Positions 42,801 through 51,793 are shown, numbered from the stretch's first letter. The stretch: 64,000 nt of DNA from Pseudomonadota bacterium (GCA_022566735.1 JADFIG010000017.1:1-64000), one strand, 5' to 3'. Made by a program: numbers and translations. The notes: generated by a model from the letters alone, not told the origin.

Positions 42801-43451
42801 TCACCACTCGCGGTAAGGCACGCCGTCCAGGCCGGTGCCATCGGCACGCGAGTGGACATCGAACACATCGGCGCCCGGCGCGGGGGATTCGGGCGGGCTG
42901 GCGTAGCTGCGCAGGCCCCAGCTCTGGGCGGCGGGCACGGCCGGGTCGGCAAAGGGGTCGCGCGGGATGCGGCGCAGGAAATAGACCATGGTGCCGGGCT
43001 TGACCGCGCCGCCCAGGGCGCCTGCGGAGGCCGCGGTCGCCGGGGTGGGGGTGGCTTTGGGGTCGGTGGCCTTGGGGTCGGCGGCTTTGGTCGCTGCTGT
43101 GGCGGGTGTGGCTGCACCTGCCCCTGCCGCTGCCCCCGCGGCACCGGCCTTGCCCGGGGCCAGGCGGGGCACGCCCTTGACGAGCGCGTCCAGCGAGGGC
43201 GGGTAGCCGCTGTCATCGGGCCGCTTGGCGATCTCGCCGTCGTCGGCGGCCTTCTTGTAGGCGTCGATGGCGCGGCGCAGGGTGCGCAGCGACTCGCGCA
43301 GCTCGGCCTCCTGGCTGCGCCGCTTGTGCAGGGCCATCAGGGGCATGGCGGCGCTGGCCAGGATGCCCACGATCATCACCACCACCACCATCTCGATGAG
43401 GGTGAAGCCCCGCGGGCGGCGCGGGCCGGCGCGGCGCTCAGTGGAATTCAT
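42801..43451 (-). CDS. GspG-like pseudopilin with alanine/proline-rich insert (first of the cluster)
   Basis: A 216-residue pseudopilin. Start ATG 43451 (MNSTERRAGPRRPRG) gives leader and cleavage site G|FTLIEMVVVVMIVG. After RRAIDAYKKAADDGEIAKRP an unusual low-complexity linker of about 50 residues (Ala/Pro/Thr/Lys, with repeated ATPATAATKAADPKATDPKA) splits the globular domain before VYFLRRIPRDPFADPAVPAA. The start overlaps the gspD stop by 14 bp, so translation is coupled. Confidence 0.85.
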   Translation of the reverse strand: MNSTERRAGPRRPRGFTLIEMVVVVMIVGILASAAMPLMALHKRRSQEAELRESLRTLRRAIDAYKKAADDGEIAKRPDDSGYPPSLDALVKGVPRLAPGKAGAAGAAAGAGAATPATAATKAADPKATDPKATPTPATAASAGALGGAVKPGTMVYFLRRIPRDPFADPAVPAAQSWGLRSYASPPESPAPGADVFDVHSRADGTGLDGVPYREW

Positions 43452-45669
43452 TGCCACCGCCGCTGTCGATGATGGGCTGGGAGGGTGGTTCGACCTGGTT
43501 GGGGTCGCCATCGGCCGGGTCGGGCAAGGCGGGGTTGCGCACGCGCAGGCGCAGCGGCTCGCCGCCTTCCATGGCCACGGTGGTTTCGCTGAAGGACACG
43601 TCGGGCTTGGCGCGCAGCATCAGCGGCTTGCGGCCGCGCGGCGGCACGGTCACGGCGATGCGGCCGGACTCGCCACCGGCGGTGGTGATGTCGACGACGC
43701 TGGTGTCCACGGTGACGGTGGTGTTGAGGGGCTGGGCCGTGGGGTTGCTGACCATGACCTGGAAGGCCGCACCGGGCATGACCTCTTCCGGCCCGGTCAC
43801 GCCCAGCACCGGCGCACCCGCGGCGGCGGCGCGGCCGCTGTCCATGGGGCGCGGGCCCCCCGCGTTGCCCAGCGCGCTGCCGGCGGTGGGGATGACGGCG
43901 GAGGCGCTGTCGCGCAGGCGCATCGGCATGGCGCCGGGCTGCGACTCGGTGCCCGAGGGCGACATGGCGGTGGCCAGCGAGGGCTGCACCACGTTGCGCA
44001 CCACGCGCGGCGTGACCAGCAGGATGACCTCGGTCTTGTCGCGCGTGTCCTTGGTGGTGCCGAAGAGGCGGCCGGCGATCGGCAGCTCGTGCAGGCCGGG
44101 CACGCCGGCGGAGTTGCGGGTCTCGTTGTCGTTGATGAGGCCGGCGAGGATCTGGGTTTCGCCGTCGCGGATGCGCAGCGTGGTCGAGGCCTGGCGCGTG
44201 CCGATCTGGTAGGCCACGGAGCCCTGCGGGCCTTCGACCTGCTTGGTCACGCTGCTGACTTCGAGGGCGACCTTGATGGTGACGTCGTTGTCGAGTTGCA
44301 CCTGCGGCTCGACTTCGAGCTTGAGGCCGACGTCCAGGTAGTTCACCGAGGCCGACACGCCCACGTTGGCCGTGGAGGTGGTGGTGAAGACGGGCAGCTT
44401 CTCGCCCAGCAGGACCTTGGCCTTCTCGCGGTTGCGGGCGCGGATGGAGGGGTTGGCCAGCAGGTTGCTCAGGCCGCGCGAGCTCTTGAGCGTGGCGATG
44501 GCCGCCGGGTTGGCGGTGCTCCAGCGCAGGCCGCTGACCGAGGAGATGGCCGTGGCGCTGCCTGGGAGGCCGTAGTTGGCGACATCGGGCAGGCTCAGGC
44601 CGATTTCGTCGACCTTGCTGCTGGAGACTTCCATGACCTCCAGCTCCAGCACGACCTCGGCCTCGGCGACATCGAGGTTCTGGATGAGCCGGTCGATGAG
44701 GCGCACCACCTCGGGCGTGTCGCGCACGACCAGCAGGTTCAGGCGCTCGTCGATGAAGATGTCGCGCGTCTTGGCCACCGTGCGCACCAGGGTCTGGGCC
44801 TGCTTGGGGTCGGTGTTGGTGAGGAAGTAGCTCTTGGTGACCGTCTCCAGCACGTCGCGCTGCTTTTGCTGCGTGGACGGGAAGACGAGCACGGTGTTGT
44901 CGTTGAGCAGGCGGTAGCCGAGCTGCTGGGTGCTGAGGATGACGCGCAGGGCCTCGTCGACCGAGAGGTTGCGCAGGAAGACCGTGGTCTTGGTGTCGCC
45001 GCGCACGTCCTTGTCGAAGACGAAATTGAGGTTGGCGGCGCGGGCCAGGGCCTCGAAGACGCTCTTGAGCGGGGCTTCGCGGAACTCCAGCGTGACGGGC
45101 TTGGTGCCGACGGCCAGCGTCTGGGTGGCCTGGCTGCGGGCCTGGCTGGCGCGGACCTCCTCGACCCGGGCCAGCAGGGCGCGGGCGCGCGCGTTGCCGG
45201 GCTCTTCGCCCAGCAGGTCGCGCAGGGTGGCTTCGGCGCGCTCGTAGGTCTTGGCCTCGACGGCGGCCTGGGCCTCCTTGAACAGGCGCACGCGGCGCTG
45301 CAGGCGCTCGACCTCGGCGCGCAGGGCCTGGGTGCGCGGGTGCTGCGGCGCGGCCTGGGCCATGCGGCTGACGGCGCGCTTGAATTCGTCGGTCTGGCCG
45401 GCGTCGCGGGCGGCCGTGGCCTGGGCCGAGAGCGCGGCCACGGCGCGGTCCTGCTCGCGGATGAGGGCCAGGCGCAGGGTGCGGTCGTCGGGGCGCTCCT
45501 TGAGGGCGCCTTGCAGGCGCTCGACGGCGGATTCGTGCTGCCCGCCGCGCGACAGCATCTCGGCTTCTTCGATGGCCGCGGGGCTGGCGCAGGCGCCCAG
45601 CAGCAGGCTCAGGGCCAGGCTGGCACACAGCAGGCGCGTGCGTTGGAGTTTGAACGGGCTCATGGTCAT
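43438..45669 (-). CDS. gspD: GspD/PulD-like secretin with C-terminal cohesin-like extension
   Basis: Outer-membrane secretin, 743 residues. ATG 45669 overlaps the previous stop (ATGA). The lipobox LGAC puts the lipidated cysteine at residue 27. Residues ~35-150 are a TPR-like helical part (HESAVERLQGALKERPDDRT). Ring-building N domains follow (VTLEFREAPLKSVFEALARA; YFLTNTDPKQAQTLVRTVAK). The secretin core has LLANPSIRARNREKAKVLLG, YLDVGLKLEVEPQVQLDNDV and GLHELPIAGRLFGTTKDTRD. After about residue 610 an extra beta domain (VLGVTGPEEVMPGAAFQVMV) resembles cohesin-like modules seen in some secretins. TPR plus secretin plus cohesin is the plan of type II-like systems distinct from classic GspD. 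Confidence 0.93.
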   Translation of the reverse strand: MTMSPFKLQRTRLLCASLALSLLLGACASPAAIEEAEMLSRGGQHESAVERLQGALKERPDDRTLRLALIREQDRAVAALSAQATAARDAGQTDEFKRAVSRMAQAAPQHPRTQALRAEVERLQRRVRLFKEAQAAVEAKTYERAEATLRDLLGEEPGNARARALLARVEEVRASQARSQATQTLAVGTKPVTLEFREAPLKSVFEALARAANLNFVFDKDVRGDTKTTVFLRNLSVDEALRVILSTQQLGYRLLNDNTVLVFPSTQQKQRDVLETVTKSYFLTNTDPKQAQTLVRTVAKTRDIFIDERLNLLVVRDTPEVVRLIDRLIQNLDVAEAEVVLELEVMEVSSSKVDEIGLSLPDVANYGLPGSATAISSVSGLRWSTANPAAIATLKSSRGLSNLLANPSIRARNREKAKVLLGEKLPVFTTTSTANVGVSASVNYLDVGLKLEVEPQVQLDNDVTIKVALEVSSVTKQVEGPQGSVAYQIGTRQASTTLRIRDGETQILAGLINDNETRNSAGVPGLHELPIAGRLFGTTKDTRDKTEVILLVTPRVVRNVVQPSLATAMSPSGTESQPGAMPMRLRDSASAVIPTAGSALGNAGGPRPMDSGRAAAAGAPVLGVTGPEEVMPGAAFQVMVSNPTAQPLNTTVTVDTSVVDITTAGGESGRIAVTVPPRGRKPLMLRAKPDVSFSETTVAMEGGEPLRLRVRNPALPDPADGDPNQVEPPSQPIIDSGGGNEFH

Positions 45670-46394
45670 TTCATCGAGACGGTCTGGCTTTGCTGCAGGG
45701 GCAGGTAGGTCAGGCTCATGGATCGGTCCTGGATGCGGTCGACGCGCCACTGGCCTTCGATGACATCGCCTTCCTTGACCACCCAGGTGGCCACGGGACC
45801 GGCGAGCACGGCGCGCTGGATGGGACGTGCGACGCGCACAGGGGCTGAGGCGGCAGATGCGGCGGCAGAAGCCGCGCTCGCCGCGGGGGTGGCGGCAGGC
45901 GCTTGGGCGGCCGCGGCGCTCACGGTCTCGTCGTTGACGCGACCGATCCATGCGTGCGGGAAGCGCGGGGCCATGGGCGGCGGTGGCGGCGGCGCGGCCG
46001 CCACCTTGACGGGCGGCGGCGGCGGCGGGGCCATCGAGGCCCAGGCGGAAGGGGCCGCCTTTGTCATCGGGCGGGGTGGCGGCAAGGCTTCGGACTCTGC
46101 CGTTCTGAGGCGCCAAGCCTGGACGCCCTCGCTCAAAGCGGCATCGGTCCAGGGCGCGGCGGCAAGTGCAACGCCGGATGCGGCACGGGCGGCAGGCGCG
46201 GGGCGGTCGCTGCGCTCGCCACGGCGGGCGGTGTCGGTCGAGGGGCCGTTCGAGGGGCCAGCGCGGTCGCGCGAGCGGTCCCGGCCGCCGCGCTGGTCGG
46301 AAGCGGCCAGCTCGACGCCATCGTCTTGCTGCATGGCGGCCCAGCCGGCACCGAGCACGGCCACCGCCAGGGCGATCTTCAAAGCTGCACGCAT
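45666..46394 (-). CDS. GspC/PilP-like inner-membrane component of the secretion operon
   Basis: A 242-residue protein with one N-terminal membrane segment (MRAALKIALAVAVLGAGWAA), a long low-complexity Pro/Ala linker (MAPPPPPPVKVAAAPPPPPP) and a small C-terminal domain with FPHAWIGRVNDETVSA and WVVKEGDVIEGQWRVDRIQD. That layout and its place just before the secretin fit a GspC- or PilP-like protein linking the inner-membrane platform to GspD. It starts 1 bp after the preceding stop and its stop overlaps the gspD start. Function inferred from position and plan. Confidence 0.7.
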   Translation of the reverse strand: MRAALKIALAVAVLGAGWAAMQQDDGVELAASDQRGGRDRSRDRAGPSNGPSTDTARRGERSDRPAPAARAASGVALAAAPWTDAALSEGVQAWRLRTAESEALPPPRPMTKAAPSAWASMAPPPPPPVKVAAAPPPPPPMAPRFPHAWIGRVNDETVSAAAAQAPAATPAASAASAAASAASAPVRVARPIQRAVLAGPVATWVVKEGDVIEGQWRVDRIQDRSMSLTYLPLQQSQTVSMK

Positions 46395-46395
46395 C

Positions 46396-47025
46396 TCAAT
46401 GCCCCCTGTCCTGACGCCACCACAGCGACACGCTGACCTGGGCCTTGACCTGGTCGCTCATGGGGTCGGCGCGCTGGATGTCGAGCGCGTCGATGCTCAG
46501 CGCGGGCTGGCGCAGCAAGGCGTCGATCCAGGTGCGCAAGGCGGGGTAGCTGGTCTGCACGGGCAGCACCATGCGCTGGCGCCACAGGCCCTGCGCGCTG
46601 CCTGGGCTGCCTGGGTTGCCGCTTGGTGCCGGGGCCTTGTCCAGCCAGTTCTCGAACTCGCCACGCAGTTGCACCGAGCCCAGCGCGATGCCCGCATCGG
46701 CGGCGGACTGCAGCACACCGCGCTGCAGCGCCAGGCGGGCGGCGGCATCGGGCAGGCCCTCCCACAGCACGGCCCAGACGGCGCGCGGGCCGGCGCGGGG
46801 GTCCACACCACCCGCGGCAGCGGACGCGGCGCTGGCGGACGCGGCGGCGGCATCGGCACGGGCCTGCAGCTCGTGGCGCAGGCGGCGTGCCTCGGATTCG
46901 GTGCGCTGCACCTGCTCTTGCTGCGCGGGCAGCCAGGCGCGCTCCAGCCAGGCCACGCCCAGCAGGCAGGCCAGGCCGACCAGCCCGGGCCAGCCCAGGC
47001 GCTTGAGCCACAGCAGCGCGTTCAT
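46396..47025 (-). CDS. GspM/PilO-like inner-membrane component
   Basis: A 209-residue protein with an N-terminal membrane helix (WPGLVGLACLLGVAWLERAW), a coiled coil (QVQRTESEARRLRHELQARA) and a C-terminal ferredoxin-like half ending QVKAQVSVSLWWRQDRGH. This is the plan of PilO/GspM. ATG 47025 overlaps the upstream stop at 47022 (ATGA), so translation is coupled. It probably pairs with the preceding PilN-like protein. Confidence 0.72.
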   Translation of the reverse strand: MNALLWLKRLGWPGLVGLACLLGVAWLERAWLPAQQEQVQRTESEARRLRHELQARADAAAASASAASAAAGGVDPRAGPRAVWAVLWEGLPDAAARLALQRGVLQSAADAGIALGSVQLRGEFENWLDKAPAPSGNPGSPGSAQGLWRQRMVLPVQTSYPALRTWIDALLRQPALSIDALDIQRADPMSDQVKAQVSVSLWWRQDRGH

Positions 47026-47660
47026 GGCATGCCTCCGGTGGTGACGACGTCGGCGCGCCAGGCGTAGTTGCCCTGCGCCGTGGCGAAGGGGGCGCTCAGG
47101 GGCTCGCGGGCACGCAGCATGGCTTGCGGGCCCAGCGCCTCCAGCCATTGCAGGGCGGCGTTGTCGTCGATGACGGCGGCCTGCAGCTTGAGCTCGGGCT
47201 GCACGCCTTCGTTGCTGGCCAGGGTGGAGAGGTCCAGGCTGAAGCGCAGCAGCACGGCGTGTTGCTTGAGGGAGGCGGCGTCGACGTGGTCGAGCGTGTC
47301 GGACCAGGGGTGGCCCAGCCACTGGGCCAGTTGCGCGGCGTGGCGCCAGCCTTCGCCGCCGAGCTCGGGCGCGGTGGCGGCGCGGGCCTCCTGTGCCGCC
47401 GATGCGGCCTGGGCCTGCACGCTGAGCTGGCGGTCGCCACGCTGCAGGCGCTTGACCACGGCCTGGGCCTCGGCCAGCTCGTCCTGCACGGCAGCGGCGC
47501 GGTCGGCGCCATGCAGGCAGGCCACGACGCCCAGGGCCAGCAGCGCCCAGCCCCAGAAGCTGGTGCGCACGCGGGGGCCCAGGAAGTTCAGGCCTTCGGC
47601 CCAGCCGGGCTGGCGGCGCGCCGCGCTGGTGGATGTGGGCAGACTCATCATGCGGCTCAT
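47022..47660 (-). CDS. PilN/GspL C-terminal-like inner-membrane component
   Basis: A 212-residue protein. A basic cytoplasmic start (ATG 47660, MSRMMSLPTSTSAARRQPGW) precedes one membrane helix (SFWGWALLALGVVACLHGAD) and a coiled coil (VQDELAEAQAVVKRLQRGDR). A periplasmic part follows with FSLDLSTLASNEGVQPELKL. This matches PilN or the C-terminal half of GspL. Start and stop overlap both neighbours by the ATGA motif. Confidence 0.68.
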   Translation of the reverse strand: MSRMMSLPTSTSAARRQPGWAEGLNFLGPRVRTSFWGWALLALGVVACLHGADRAAAVQDELAEAQAVVKRLQRGDRQLSVQAQAASAAQEARAATAPELGGEGWRHAAQLAQWLGHPWSDTLDHVDAASLKQHAVLLRFSLDLSTLASNEGVQPELKLQAAVIDDNAALQWLEALGPQAMLRAREPLSAPFATAQGNYAWRADVVTTGGMP

Positions 47661-48484
47661 GCGGCCACCTCCGCGTTCAGCGTCCACGCCAGGGCCCCGA
47701 CGGCATCGGCATCGGCTGCCGGGCTCAGCGTGTGCAGCAGCTCGGGCAGCGGCAGCGCCGGGTCCGCGACCTCGCCAGGCACGCCCGGCACACCGTCAGG
47801 GACCACCTCGGACCACACCCGCACCAGCACCCAGCGGCCCTCGCGCACGGCGGCCTGGGCCTGGGTGAGCAGGCCGGGCTCGGACCAGGCCCACTGGCGC
47901 AGGCTGCCTTCGGGCTGGGTCGCGGCGGGGGTGTCTTGCTGCAGGGTGTCCCAGGCCCGCTGCAGGCCCTCGGCCCACCAGGGCAGGGCCGCCTGCAGGC
48001 TCAGGCCGCGCTCGCGGGCGACCTCGCGCAGGCCGGCGATCAGGGCCCGCGGCACGGCGCAGACCAGCTTGACCTCGCCATGCACCAGCTCGACCAGTTG
48101 CCAGTCGGCAGCGATCTGCTCGGGCTCGATGCCGAAGTAATGCGCCCATTGCTGGGCGGCCAGCTCGCGGGCCTGGGCCGCGCTGGTGGCTTCGGGGGTG
48201 GCGCAGCACAGCAGCCAGCGGCTGGAGAGCTGCACCGCCACGTGCACGCCTTCGTGCGCATCGGCCCAGGCATCGAAGGCGTCCAGCGCGGTGTCGATGG
48301 CCGCGGCCTCGCCCGGCAGGTGGGGCGGGGCCAGCAGGGCCACGTCCAGCGGCCGCCAGGTGCTGCGCAGGCGGGCCTGCAGGCGGCGCCATTGGCGCGA
48401 GGCCAGGGCCTGCCAGCCGCCCGCCGCAGGGCCGGTGGACACGTCGGTGGCGGGGTGGGTGGGGGGAACTGCTTGCACCGCCAT
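47657..48484 (-). CDS. PilM/GspL cytoplasmic-domain-like protein of the secretion operon
   Basis: A 275-residue soluble protein (start ATG 48484; GGAG precedes it, formed by the end of gspE). It has no membrane segment. Its place between the ATPase gene and the PilN-like gene suggests a PilM-like, actin-fold-related cytoplasmic scaffold, but the canonical nucleotide-binding motifs of PilM are not visible and similarity is weak. Recognisable stretches include VHVAVQLSSRWLLCCATPEA and LVHGEVKLVCAVPRALIAGL. Call rests mainly on gene order. Confidence 0.55.
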   Translation of the reverse strand: MAVQAVPPTHPATDVSTGPAAGGWQALASRQWRRLQARLRSTWRPLDVALLAPPHLPGEAAAIDTALDAFDAWADAHEGVHVAVQLSSRWLLCCATPEATSAAQARELAAQQWAHYFGIEPEQIAADWQLVELVHGEVKLVCAVPRALIAGLREVARERGLSLQAALPWWAEGLQRAWDTLQQDTPAATQPEGSLRQWAWSEPGLLTQAQAAVREGRWVLVRVWSEVVPDGVPGVPGEVADPALPLPELLHTLSPAADADAVGALAWTLNAEVAA

Positions 48485-48486
48485 GC

Positions 48487-50076
48487 TCACTCCGCCAGCG
48501 TCACGCGGTTGAGTTCTTCCAGGGTGGATTCGCCGCGCTGCACACAGGCCAGGGCCGATTCGCGCAGCAGGCGGGTGCCACTGGCGCGGGCGTGGGCCTT
48601 GATCTTGATGAGCGAGGCGCGGGTGACGATGAGGTCGCGCAGGGTGTCGTCCATGAGCAGGATTTCGGAGATGGCCTTGCGGCCGCGGTAGCCGGTGTCG
48701 CGGCAGTGCGCGCAGCCGACCGCCTTGAAGAAGGTGCCGTGGGTGTCCAGCGGCAGCTGGGCGAGGCGCAGGTCGGAGGCCGAGGGCTGCCAGGGCACGG
48801 CGCAGTGCGTGCACAGCTTGCGCATCAGGCGCTGGGCCACGACGCCGTTGAGCGCCGACACCATGTTGTAGAGGTCCACGCCCATGTGCATGAAGCGGCC
48901 GACCACGTCGAAGACGTTGTTGGCGTGGATGGTGGACAGCACCAGGTGGCCCGTGAGCGCGGCTTGCGAGGCGATCTGGGCCGTCTCGGCATCGCGGATT
49001 TCACCGACCATGACGCGGTCCGGGTCGTGGCGCAGGATGCTGCGCAGGCCGCGGGCAAAGGTCAGGCCCTTCTTCTCGTTGACGGGGATCTGCACCACGC
49101 CGCCGAGCTGGTACTCGACCGGGTCTTCGATGGTGATGATCTTGTCGTCGCCGGTGTTGATCTCCTGCACCACGGCGTACAGCGTCGTCGTCTTGCCGCT
49201 GCCGGTCGGGCCGGTCACCAGCAGCATGCCGTAGGGCTTGCTGGCCAGGCGGCGCACCACGTCGGCATCGTCGGCATCGAAGCCCAGGCCTTCCAGGCTG
49301 AGCGCGGCGGACTCTTCCGACAGGCGCGAGCGGTCCAGGATGCGCAGCACGGCGTCTTCGCCAAAGCTGCTGGGCATGATGGAGACGCGGAAGTCGACCT
49401 CGCGCACCCCGCTGTCGGCCGACTGCTGCACGCGCAGCTTGAAGCGGCCGTCTTGCGGCAGGCGCCGCTCGCCGATGTCGAGCTCGGCCATCACCTTCAG
49501 GCGCGAGACCAGCTGCTCGGCCACCTCGCGCGAGCCGACATCGCCCACGTGCACCATCACGCCGTCCAGGCGGTGGCGGATGACCATGCCGGTGGCGGTC
49601 GATTCCAGGTGCAGGTCGCTGGCCTGGGCCTTGAGCGCATCGAACAGCGTGGCGTCCAGCAGGCGCACGACCTGGCTGCTTTCGCGCGCGATGGTGTCGA
49701 CCGACAGGGCATGGACCTCGGCGCCCCCCTCGGCACCACCGCCCTCGCCTTCGGCCTGGAGCAGCGTGCCGCGGGCCTCGAAAGCCTGCTCGCCCTGGGC
49801 CAGCCACAGCGCCAGGGTGTCGTCGTCGATGTGGCGCCAGCGCAGCGGCTGGGCCACGGCCCGGCCCACGGCCTCGCGCAGCAGCACGTCCTCGGGCTGG
49901 GGGCTCAGGGCCCACAGCTGCTGGGCGGCATCGCGGACCACGACCACGCGCAGGCGCAAGGCGCGCGCCAGCGGCCAGATGCGCCAGTCGGGCGTCCAGT
50001 CGAGCACGCCCTCGATCGGGGTGACCTTGGTGGATGGGTGGGCGGGTTGGCCGCTGGCCTGGAGTTGGGCGCTCAT
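48487..50076 (-). CDS. gspE: GspE/PilB-family secretion ATPase
   Basis: A 529-residue cytoplasmic hexameric ATPase that powers pseudopilus assembly. The N-terminal ~150 residues are divergent. The core has LFDALKAQASDLHLESTATG, the Walker A GPTGSGKTTTLYAV, Asp box region IITIEDPVEYQL, Walker B region LRSILRHDPDRVMVGEIRD and His box LTGHLVLSTIHANN. A zinc-binding tetracysteine follows (CTHC ... CAHC), as in GspE. ATG 50076 lies 10 bp downstream of gspF. All catalytic motifs are intact. Confidence 0.96.
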   Translation of the reverse strand: MSAQLQASGQPAHPSTKVTPIEGVLDWTPDWRIWPLARALRLRVVVVRDAAQQLWALSPQPEDVLLREAVGRAVAQPLRWRHIDDDTLALWLAQGEQAFEARGTLLQAEGEGGGAEGGAEVHALSVDTIARESSQVVRLLDATLFDALKAQASDLHLESTATGMVIRHRLDGVMVHVGDVGSREVAEQLVSRLKVMAELDIGERRLPQDGRFKLRVQQSADSGVREVDFRVSIMPSSFGEDAVLRILDRSRLSEESAALSLEGLGFDADDADVVRRLASKPYGMLLVTGPTGSGKTTTLYAVVQEINTGDDKIITIEDPVEYQLGGVVQIPVNEKKGLTFARGLRSILRHDPDRVMVGEIRDAETAQIASQAALTGHLVLSTIHANNVFDVVGRFMHMGVDLYNMVSALNGVVAQRLMRKLCTHCAVPWQPSASDLRLAQLPLDTHGTFFKAVGCAHCRDTGYRGRKAISEILLMDDTLRDLIVTRASLIKIKAHARASGTRLLRESALACVQRGESTLEELNRVTLAE

Positions 50077-50086
50077 CGTGTGTGCC

Positions 50087-51229
50087 TCACTGGATCTGGT
50101 CGGCCACCTGGAAGATGGGCAGGTACATCAGGACCACGATGGCGCCGATCAGCACACCCATGATCAGCATGAGCGCCGGGCTCACCACCTTGCCGACCCA
50201 CTCGGTGAAGCGGGCCAGCTCCTCGTCGTAGAAGGTGGCGGCGCGGTCCAGCATGGGGCCGAGCTCGCCGGACTGTTCGCCCACGCGCATCATGCGCACC
50301 GACACGGGCGTGGTCAGGTGATGGCGCTGCAGCGCGTCCGACAGGCGCGCGCCTTCGCGGACACGGCGCGTGGCCTGCATCAGCGAGGGGCGCAGCGAGG
50401 GCCCGACGAGCTCCAGCGAGGCTTCCAGCGCCGGCACCACGGCCACGCCGGCCTGCAGCAGCAGGCCCAGGGTGCGGTAGAGCGAGGCCAGCTCGATGAG
50501 GCGCAGGCGCGGGCCGATGACGGGCGTGCGCCACAGGCGCTCGGACACCGCCGCGCGCACCACCGGCGCCTTCCAGGCCGACACCGCCGCCGCCACCAGC
50601 GCCACCAGGCCGCCGATGGCCAGCCAGGGGTGGTCGCCCACGCCCTTGCCGATGGTCAGCAGCACGGCCGAGGCCCAGGGCATCTCGCCGCCCATGCCCT
50701 CGTAGATGTCGGCAAAGCGCGGCACCACGAACACCGTCAGGAAGCTGATGACGATCAGGCTGGCGCCGATCAGGATGGCCGGGTAGATGGCCGCGCTGAC
50801 CAGCTGGTCGCGCAGGCCCGTCAACCAGGCCAGGTAGGCCGCGTGCTGGCGCAGGGCCTGGGCGGTCTGGCCGGTGCGCTGGCTGGCTTCGATGGAGGCG
50901 ATCAGCAGCGAGCTGAAGGACTGCGGCTGCTGGCGCATGGCCTGCGACAGGGTGCGGCCTTCGGAGAGGTCCGTCGTCAGGGAGGCCAGCACGCGCGCCA
51001 CCTCGGGCGACTCTTCCTTTTCGCGCAGCGTCGTCAGCGCTTCGTACAGCGGGATGCCTGCGTCCAGCAGCACGGCCAGCTCCTGGCAGAACAGGCGGCG
51101 CGGGAACTCGGTGCGCCCACGCGAGACCTGCTGGCCCTGCAGGCGCGTGATCAGTCCCTGCAGCCCCTGGGCCGGTGCGGCAGCGGCACGGCGGGAGCGG
51201 GGGACAGGGCGGGCATGGGCACGGCTCAT
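50087..51229 (-). CDS. gspF: GspF/PilC-family inner-membrane platform protein
   Basis: A 380-residue polytopic protein with the two tandem GspF domains (residues ~40-165 and ~245-370). The first has FCQELAVLLDAGIPLYEALT and the second LYRTLGLLLQAGVAVVPALE with MMRVGEQSGELGPMLDRAAT. Membrane helices are at about AILIGASLIVISFLTVFVVP, WLAIGGLVALVAAAVSAW and VSPALMLIMGVLIGAIVVLM. It anchors the ATPase and feeds pseudopilins. Starts 3 bp after the gspG stop. Confidence 0.95.
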   Translation of the reverse strand: MSRAHARPVPRSRRAAAAPAQGLQGLITRLQGQQVSRGRTEFPRRLFCQELAVLLDAGIPLYEALTTLREKEESPEVARVLASLTTDLSEGRTLSQAMRQQPQSFSSLLIASIEASQRTGQTAQALRQHAAYLAWLTGLRDQLVSAAIYPAILIGASLIVISFLTVFVVPRFADIYEGMGGEMPWASAVLLTIGKGVGDHPWLAIGGLVALVAAAVSAWKAPVVRAAVSERLWRTPVIGPRLRLIELASLYRTLGLLLQAGVAVVPALEASLELVGPSLRPSLMQATRRVREGARLSDALQRHHLTTPVSVRMMRVGEQSGELGPMLDRAATFYDEELARFTEWVGKVVSPALMLIMGVLIGAIVVLMYLPIFQVADQIQ

Positions 51230-51232
51230 GGC

Positions 51233-51742
51233 TCACCAGTTGGTGATGTCCTGGTCTTCGCCGTCACCGCCTTCGCGGCCGTCCTTGCCCAGCGAATAGA
51301 GGTCGTAATCGCCGTGCTCGCCCGGCGCCTTGTACTGGTACTCGCGGCCCCACGGGTCCTTGGGCACCGCCTTGCGCAGGTAAGGGCCCCACCAGCGGGA
51401 CTCGTCGGCCGGCTTGACCCACAGCGAGGCCAGGCCCTGCTCGGTGCTGGGGTAGTGGCCGGTGTCCAGGCGGTATTGGTCGAGCGCCTTGCCCAGGCCA
51501 TCGAGCTGGGCCGTGGCCGTCTTGGCTTCCGATTTGCCGATCTGCTTGAAGAACTGCGGCCCCACATAGCCCGCCAGCAGGCCGATGATGACCAGCACCA
51601 CCAGCAGCTCCAGCAGGGTGAAGCCGCGCTGGGCGCGGGGGGCCACGGCGGCCTGGATGTCGGCGGGGGCGGCGGGTGCAGCAGAAACAGCAGGGACGAG
51701 TTCAACCCGCACCTGGCTGCGAGGCGCTCGGCAAATGTTCAT
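51233..51742 (-). CDS. gspG: Major pseudopilin GspG with an unusually long leader
   Basis: A 169-residue major pseudopilin, first gene of the secretion operon. The cleavage site G|FTLLELLVVLVIIGLLAG is canonical with Glu5. The globular domain has DQYRLDTGHYPSTEQGLASL, WGPYLRKAVPKDPWGREYQY and a calcium-loop-type end (GDYDLYSLGKDGREGGDGED), all typical of GspG. The leader before the cleavage site is about 40 residues (MNICRAPRSQVRVELVPAVS...) instead of the usual 6-15. GGAAGG lies 12 nt before ATG 51742. A Pho box is 70 bp upstream. Confidence 0.95.
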   Translation of the reverse strand: MNICRAPRSQVRVELVPAVSAAPAAPADIQAAVAPRAQRGFTLLELLVVLVIIGLLAGYVGPQFFKQIGKSEAKTATAQLDGLGKALDQYRLDTGHYPSTEQGLASLWVKPADESRWWGPYLRKAVPKDPWGREYQYKAPGEHGDYDLYSLGKDGREGGDGEDQDITNW

Positions 51743-51793
51743 CGGGGGAGATCCTTCCAACGCCGGGCCAGGCCTGGCGACGCATTGGCCGTG

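Noticed and set aside
43448-45628. A 726-codon minus-strand frame within gspD
   Set aside because: Shifted-frame shadow of gspD with Arg/Pro/Gly-rich sequence; the gspD frame has all secretin motifs.
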